Assembly (NCBI GenBank): GCA_037951165.1 | Contig: JBBDHG010000054.1 | Span: forward strand, 4,912,001 to 4,976,000 | Length of the DNA stretch: 64,000 nucleotides | Direction of reading: 5' to 3' | From: Lophius americanus | Lineage: Eukaryota; Chordata; Actinopteri; Lophiiformes; Lophiidae | In this document: one piece after another, positions 59,218-64,000 of the stretch | Layout of the letters: each line of letters starts with the position of its first letter | Numbering within the stretch: the stretch's first letter is position 1 | Notes under the pieces: model-generated | The model's database searches: none | Seen by the model: the letters and a program-made list of their open reading frames with translations, nothing else | Told to the model about the DNA's origin: nothing | Translations under genes and position numbers: made by a program

Positions 59218-59688
59218 TATAGTTTAATACACCTTGATTTTTCATTACCTTCCATTTGTGACGACCTGCTACGATTAAAGCCATTGTTGGTTATGCAATG
59301 TGCCGGATGTAGAGTGTAATTGAAATGGCATTACTCAAGACAATAAAGATAAAATTAGGACATCAGTTTATAAGAAAAAATAATAGGAATAGAAATAAAA
59401 GGATACTAGCTACTGGATGATAGCTGAAAAAAGACTATGGAATAAAAAACTGCTAAATATATTTGCACACAATATAGTGCGACTTTCAGCAAATTATAGT
59501 GCAATACAAGTAACGGCATATTATGTCATAGTCTCTGAAAGTGGTCAAATATTTAGTATTTCGCCCCTAAGAACCAAGTGTGAAGTGTTGATCATTTGGG
59601 CTGTGATGGTGAAGTTGCCATTGATTTTTGGAAAGTATTTTGTCATTTCAACTGCAGATCCTGTAATATGTTAGTTAATACTGCAAAC

Positions 59689-59718
59689 AAGATAGTTCCT
59701 CATTGCAGGAACTATCTT
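59689..59718. repeat. 11-bp perfect inverted repeat
   Basis: 'aagatagttcc' and 'ggaactatctt' separated by eight bases, downstream of sumo3. Confidence 0.85.
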
Positions 59719-62700
59719 ATTTGTACATAGCTTATGCACAAAAATGTACAATTAAAATTGTAATTTTGACCACAATGGCATCAGCCAAAAATAATAACCA
59801 AATTGTTAGGTGTTCAATCTGGTGTCTTGACTTCAAAATAGTTGATTGTACATTTTTCTACTCATTTTCTATCATTTGGCACACTAGGGAACAAATGATT
59901 TCTTAAATCCTTCCAATGAAATTTGGAAATGTGTTACTATTTGATAGTGTATAGTCAGGAAAGATGTAGAAAAAAATTTAATCAATGAAAGTGTTAAATA
60001 AAATTAATATATAATACTTTATGCGTTTTCCAAGAGAGGACACTTTGCCATCAAAGGTAATGAAAGGGATTGAAAAAAAAATCTAAACACATCTAAATCC
60101 ACGACATTGTAATAAAAAAAACGAACCCTTTGCATTTAGTAAATGCAAACTATCTTATGTTTTGTGTTTTTGTAAGATAAATATAAAACAGGGACATCAT
60201 GTAACACTGGTATTTAAAGGGTTAAAATGATATCCCTCCTTTAAGGTTTGGGTTCGTAGCAGTAGCTGTGTCTGTAGTTAGATCCCATCTAACCATCGGT
60301 GAAAAGTAACATTCTGACCTGTAATTAGTTGTTGTGTCTCTGAATGCTGAGCCCTAACAGAAGTGGATCTCTCAAATCTCATGATGATTTTAAGTTCTCT
60401 CCCTGGAATAAGTAGAATTGGAGTCATTTTCTTACAGGAGTCCGATGGTTGATAGTACACTTAGCCTACATTAGAGGGCATTGTTGTTCTGAAGATTCCC
60501 AGGAGGACTCTTCGCTCTTTCCAGAGGCAGAGAAACCCTTAAAACACAAAGAGACACTTGTTGCCCGCCTCCAGCTTTATAGAAGCCATAACATCATGAG
60601 TGTTCTCTTATTTGAGAGGACTTAATTTCACAGATGTTACTTAACTGAGAGCCCCCCTGTGAGGCCTCACACAGCGGCCTTATTGTGCCGCCTCTATTCT
60701 TGGAATCTCCTTAGCATTTTTATATTTCCTCATGGAAATATCTGAAGCGTCTCATATTTCCCTGGAACCTCTCGGAGATGCAGCTGTGAGGTGTCCCTTA
60801 GCCCTTGAAATTCAAACTCCCTCAAACCTTCTCGAAACAACATTTACTTCTAATGCGCCAAATACACTTTTTCATGTAGCCATTTTCCCAAATCTATTCA
60901 ATAATCTATTATTATAACTTATTCACCCGGAAACTATCACACAAGAATCTGTCAAGAATCCAATCAGTGCATTATTGTTTTTTGTTCTGCTGAGTCACCA
61001 TCAGCTGTGTCATGGTCGCTCGTAAGGCAGCACATACCCGCTATTGTGATTTCTCTGCAGTGGCTGGAGAAAGGCTTTGTGTTGTCTGGCCTAATATTGC
61101 CAAGCACCGCTCTGCTGTCAGCATACAAGGTCCAGATCTCTATTATTCTGACCAGATAGTTGGCAGATTATTGAGTTCAGCTGCACATGAGAATAAAAGG
61201 GAATGATGGTTTTCACATGGATTGTCTATGAACAAGTAACCTAATGATACACATGGGGAATGGAGGAAGGGAGGACCTGGATTTGAGCTCCAGAGCTGCC
61301 CGACAGATCCGCCCCAGCCTTGGTCCATCAAAGAACACCAGCTGCCTCCTTATTGCCGGATCATTCTCTTATCATTCGTTTAGTAGGGTCGTACATGTAT
61401 GGTGAGAGGCAGGAAGAAGATATATTATGTGAGCTCACTACGTCGACACTGTCCTCTCCAACAGCAAGAGTATATCCCCCCTAAAAGCCCCCAATCCCCT
61501 GCGTTGTACAAGCAATTCCTGTGATTGAACTCCTCAAATTAAATACAATGTTTTTTCGTAAAAGAACATTGGCGTAGTGAGTAAAATATGAAATATTAGA
61601 GTAAAATATGATTTAGGAAAGCTAGATCTCTGCAAGTCAATTCATGTGCACCACATTTGGACCAAAGCAGACCAATGGTTGAGAAATTAAAGCCCAAACA
61701 CTTTTGGAGATAAATCTCCCTCTAGTGTCAGAAATATAGAACCAACCTTTCCAAAAATCAACCCAGTTCTTCTTCCCACTAAGGCTTTGGGGTTACAAAA
61801 TTTGAATCTGATCCATTTAATATTTTTTGTACTGCGGACGCAGTCCATCACAAGTAAGCAGTTGGTAGCATCAAAACGAACCGCAGAGTAAGACCAGGAA
61901 GTGGGGCCGTGTTTTCCTGATTTTGCAGAAGAACAGCATTTTGCCAGTGAGCACTCTTGCGGTAATGGTGGTGTTTTCAAAACATCACCCTCTGGAGCCA
62001 ATTTTTCTTGAATTACTGTTTTTATGGTATCAAATGTCCAAACTGCAACAAAAGGCTATCGTTCTATGCAAACTGTTGTCGTGTTGAACAAGTCCCACTC
62101 TGGGCTGGTCCAGTATTTACGCATCAGTAGGTGTGTTATACCCTGCGTATATATCATTCCCATGCTTCATATCTGTGTGGCTTTTACTAGCTAGATCTAT
62201 TCTCACCCAAAAAAAAAAGGATGATCAGCATTATCTTAAAAGAAATGTGGTTGCGTGTTCTCAAACCTCAGTCCAGACTCCTGGTTGATTATGAATACAT
62301 GGATCGAGCATGCATCAGTGTACAAGCATCATCGTGCACTATACACACACTACAGTTCCTGGAAGTGTGAGCTGTGGCATTTGGATTGGACCAAAGTGTG
62401 CTCCTCAGAGCTTGTAATTTGGATAAATCCCCATTACCATGACTATGTGAATTAGATTATTGTTATCTGAATGAAAGACTGGGCCCCCTTGAAATGGCTC
62501 TAGTGGTGCCCCTGCACCTGCTTCAAAATAATAATTAAAAAGGACGTAAACAGTCTGCCAATATTTCTAATAAGATTGTTTTGGAAAGATATTGTTTGAG
62601 TCATTTGATCCTAGTTGTTTCTTACAATAAATAGCAGTTTCCTAATCTGGACTTTCCACATCATTATTGGGATTCTCTTCATCTGTCCTCATTCGCTACA

Positions 62701-63678
62701 TGGATGTATGTTCACAGACTGTTCTTGTTTTAGAACGGGATTATATCTTTAAATTTAGACTTTGAAGTACATAGTAATAGCAGTACAATAAAGCGAGAGG
62801 AGTCTTCAAGAGAGTGCAAATTAATTCAACCTGGAACCCATAATAACAAGTTGATGTCAGTCAGCGGTGGTGCGCATCCTCAGTGTGTCCAGCCAGTGAC
62901 CTCAGATGTGACACCCTCTCCGGGAATCAGTCCAGCAGCCTGAATAAAACCACTGTGCATCTGGAGAACCTCTTGGTCGTCTCCAGTGCTCTGAATGCTG
63001 ATGTCACTCTCTGGTGCTTCATGTGGTCTCCACCCTGTCAGCAGAGCAGATTTCACCCTCATGCGTCTTGAAATGTTGAAGGGGATCGACGTGTCAGGAA
63101 ATGTGATATCACAAAACGGTAGTTACGTAATAATAATTCTTGACGCCTCTCTTCCTACAGTAGTTAATGAACGTACAAAGTGCAGGGATTCTGAGTAACT
63201 TTGAGTGACCATGACCTTTTAAGAGCCGACATTTTGACCACTAACAAAGTCTCAGTTCTATCCACATTCCCCAGTAAGCCATCACAGCGTTAGGGAGACA
63301 GAATATAAGATTCTCAGGCAGCTAAATGAAATCCAGTCCAATTAATTATATTAATTAGACCTGTGCATTTCTTGTGAAAAATTATTGACTGTAGGACCAA
63401 ACACGTTAGATGTCATTTGGACTTAAGCTTGTTTAATTTGTCCTTGAAGAAACAAAAGTAGGGAGTTAAAAAGGGTTAAACTAACCACACATCGCCTCCT
63501 GGTCTAGAACTTAACTTTAGAAAGTCAATTGAATTTATTTCCCATTTGTCATCTCATGTATGCCCTATGACGGGGAAGTAGATTTTATAAAATACCATTA
63601 CTGACAGAGCAACGCTCACACTTGTGTGTTATAGTTATTTCATTTAATTAAGAGCAACTTGATCTCCCGGCATCAAGC

Positions 63679-63717
63679 TGCTTATTTAAAGATCAGTTAG
63701 AGATCTTTAAATAAGCA
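63679..63717. repeat. 16-bp perfect inverted repeat (hairpin)
   Basis: 'tgcttatttaaagatc' and 'gatctttaaataagca' around the loop 'agttaga', in intergenic DNA with no gene nearby. Confidence 0.92.
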
Positions 63718-63839
63718 TCCCTAATTTTATTAACAACAACTGTAGCGCCTAATCCGCAAATAGTGTTAGAGTAATGTGTCGACTACTTTGAGTCCAGAAA
63801 GGAAGTAGAACAATTTAAATACCACTTAATGGCATTTAA

Positions 63840-63883
63840 AGTATATATATATACATATAAATATATGTATATATATATGTATA
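63840..63883. repeat. TA-rich palindromic microsatellite
   Basis: TATATA blocks with interspersed ACATATAAATATATGT, self-complementary, near the window end. Confidence 0.85.
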
Positions 63884-64000
63884 CCACATAATAGTGCATT
63901 CTTTAAAAATTACAGTATTATTTAGTTCCACTTCTATACATTTAATTAGTTAAATTTAATTCTATAAGTTAAACAAAAATAAAACGAGAATTCATCAAGG

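Larger units (their letters stand above)
59218..64000. other. intergenic region downstream of sumo3
   Basis: No recognisable exons on either strand. Contains two short perfect hairpins (59689, 63679), a palindromic TA tract, and a 104-codon minus-strand open frame (61687-62001) with no known domain. The human neighbour UBE2G2 is not seen here. Confidence 0.5.

Noticed and set aside
61012..61331. Short opposing frames downstream of sumo3 as a possible next gene
   Set aside because: No splice-compatible conserved blocks and no similarity to UBE2G2 or other expected neighbours.

Overview
The window is vertebrate nuclear DNA, almost certainly from a teleost fish. The genes are split by GT-AG introns, the proteins read as vertebrate orthologues, CA/TG and TA microsatellites are dense, and the dispersed repeats (tRNA-like heads with box A and box B, a Tc1/mariner relic, fragments ending in a typical 'ctgtccatttaccattta' tail) are of kinds common in ray-finned fish. 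The species cannot be resolved from the sequence. All three recognised genes lie on the + strand.

Region 1 (1-45,240) is a nearly complete class X unconventional myosin gene (myo10 or a teleost myo10 paralogue). Forty coding exons (numbered 2-41 here) chain without a frameshift or internal stop, giving 6,285 coding bases (2,094 residues plus stop). They run from the second codon block of the motor to the natural stop. Only the tiny first coding exon, about seven residues, is missing and must lie upstream. Domain order is motor (exons 2-21), three IQ motifs, a charged single-alpha-helix and coiled coil (22-25), a Pro/Ser/Thr/acidic linker (25-26), a PH tandem with PH1 split by PH2, then PH3 (26-33), MyTH4 (34-35) and FERM (36-41). 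Introns 1, 2, 11, 16, 18, 19, 21, 22 and 34 are long and hold microsatellites, minisatellites and repeat relics.

Region 2 (45,241-48,584) is the myo10 3' end (AATAAA at 45,975) and intergenic DNA with a dispersed-repeat relic and a roughly 580-bp array of degenerate 20-23-bp units.

Region 3 (48,585-53,242) is pttg1ip, seven coding exons giving 184 residues: a type I membrane glycoprotein with signal peptide, Cys-rich ectodomain, one transmembrane helix and a basic tail ending in a YxxM sorting motif. A 230-bp, roughly 98%-identical copy of its exon 5/intron 5 boundary sits downstream at 53,930-54,159.

Region 4 (54,634-59,217) is a SUMO2/3 gene, best called sumo3: four coding exons, 95 residues, K11 in VKTE, and a GG maturation site followed by the short tail GCS. 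Intron 3 carries a Tc1/mariner transposase relic. From 59,218 to the end I recognise no gene.

pttg1ip and sumo3 are also neighbours in the same orientation on human chromosome 21, so that pair is old microsynteny. Human MYO10 is on chromosome 5, so the myo10-pttg1ip junction is a rearrangement relative to human. I found no novel multigene system. The most useful observations are splicing oddities (a 14-bp microexon, a GC-AG intron), the recent gene-fragment duplication, a possible internal 'headless' myo10 promoter, and structured tandem repeats.
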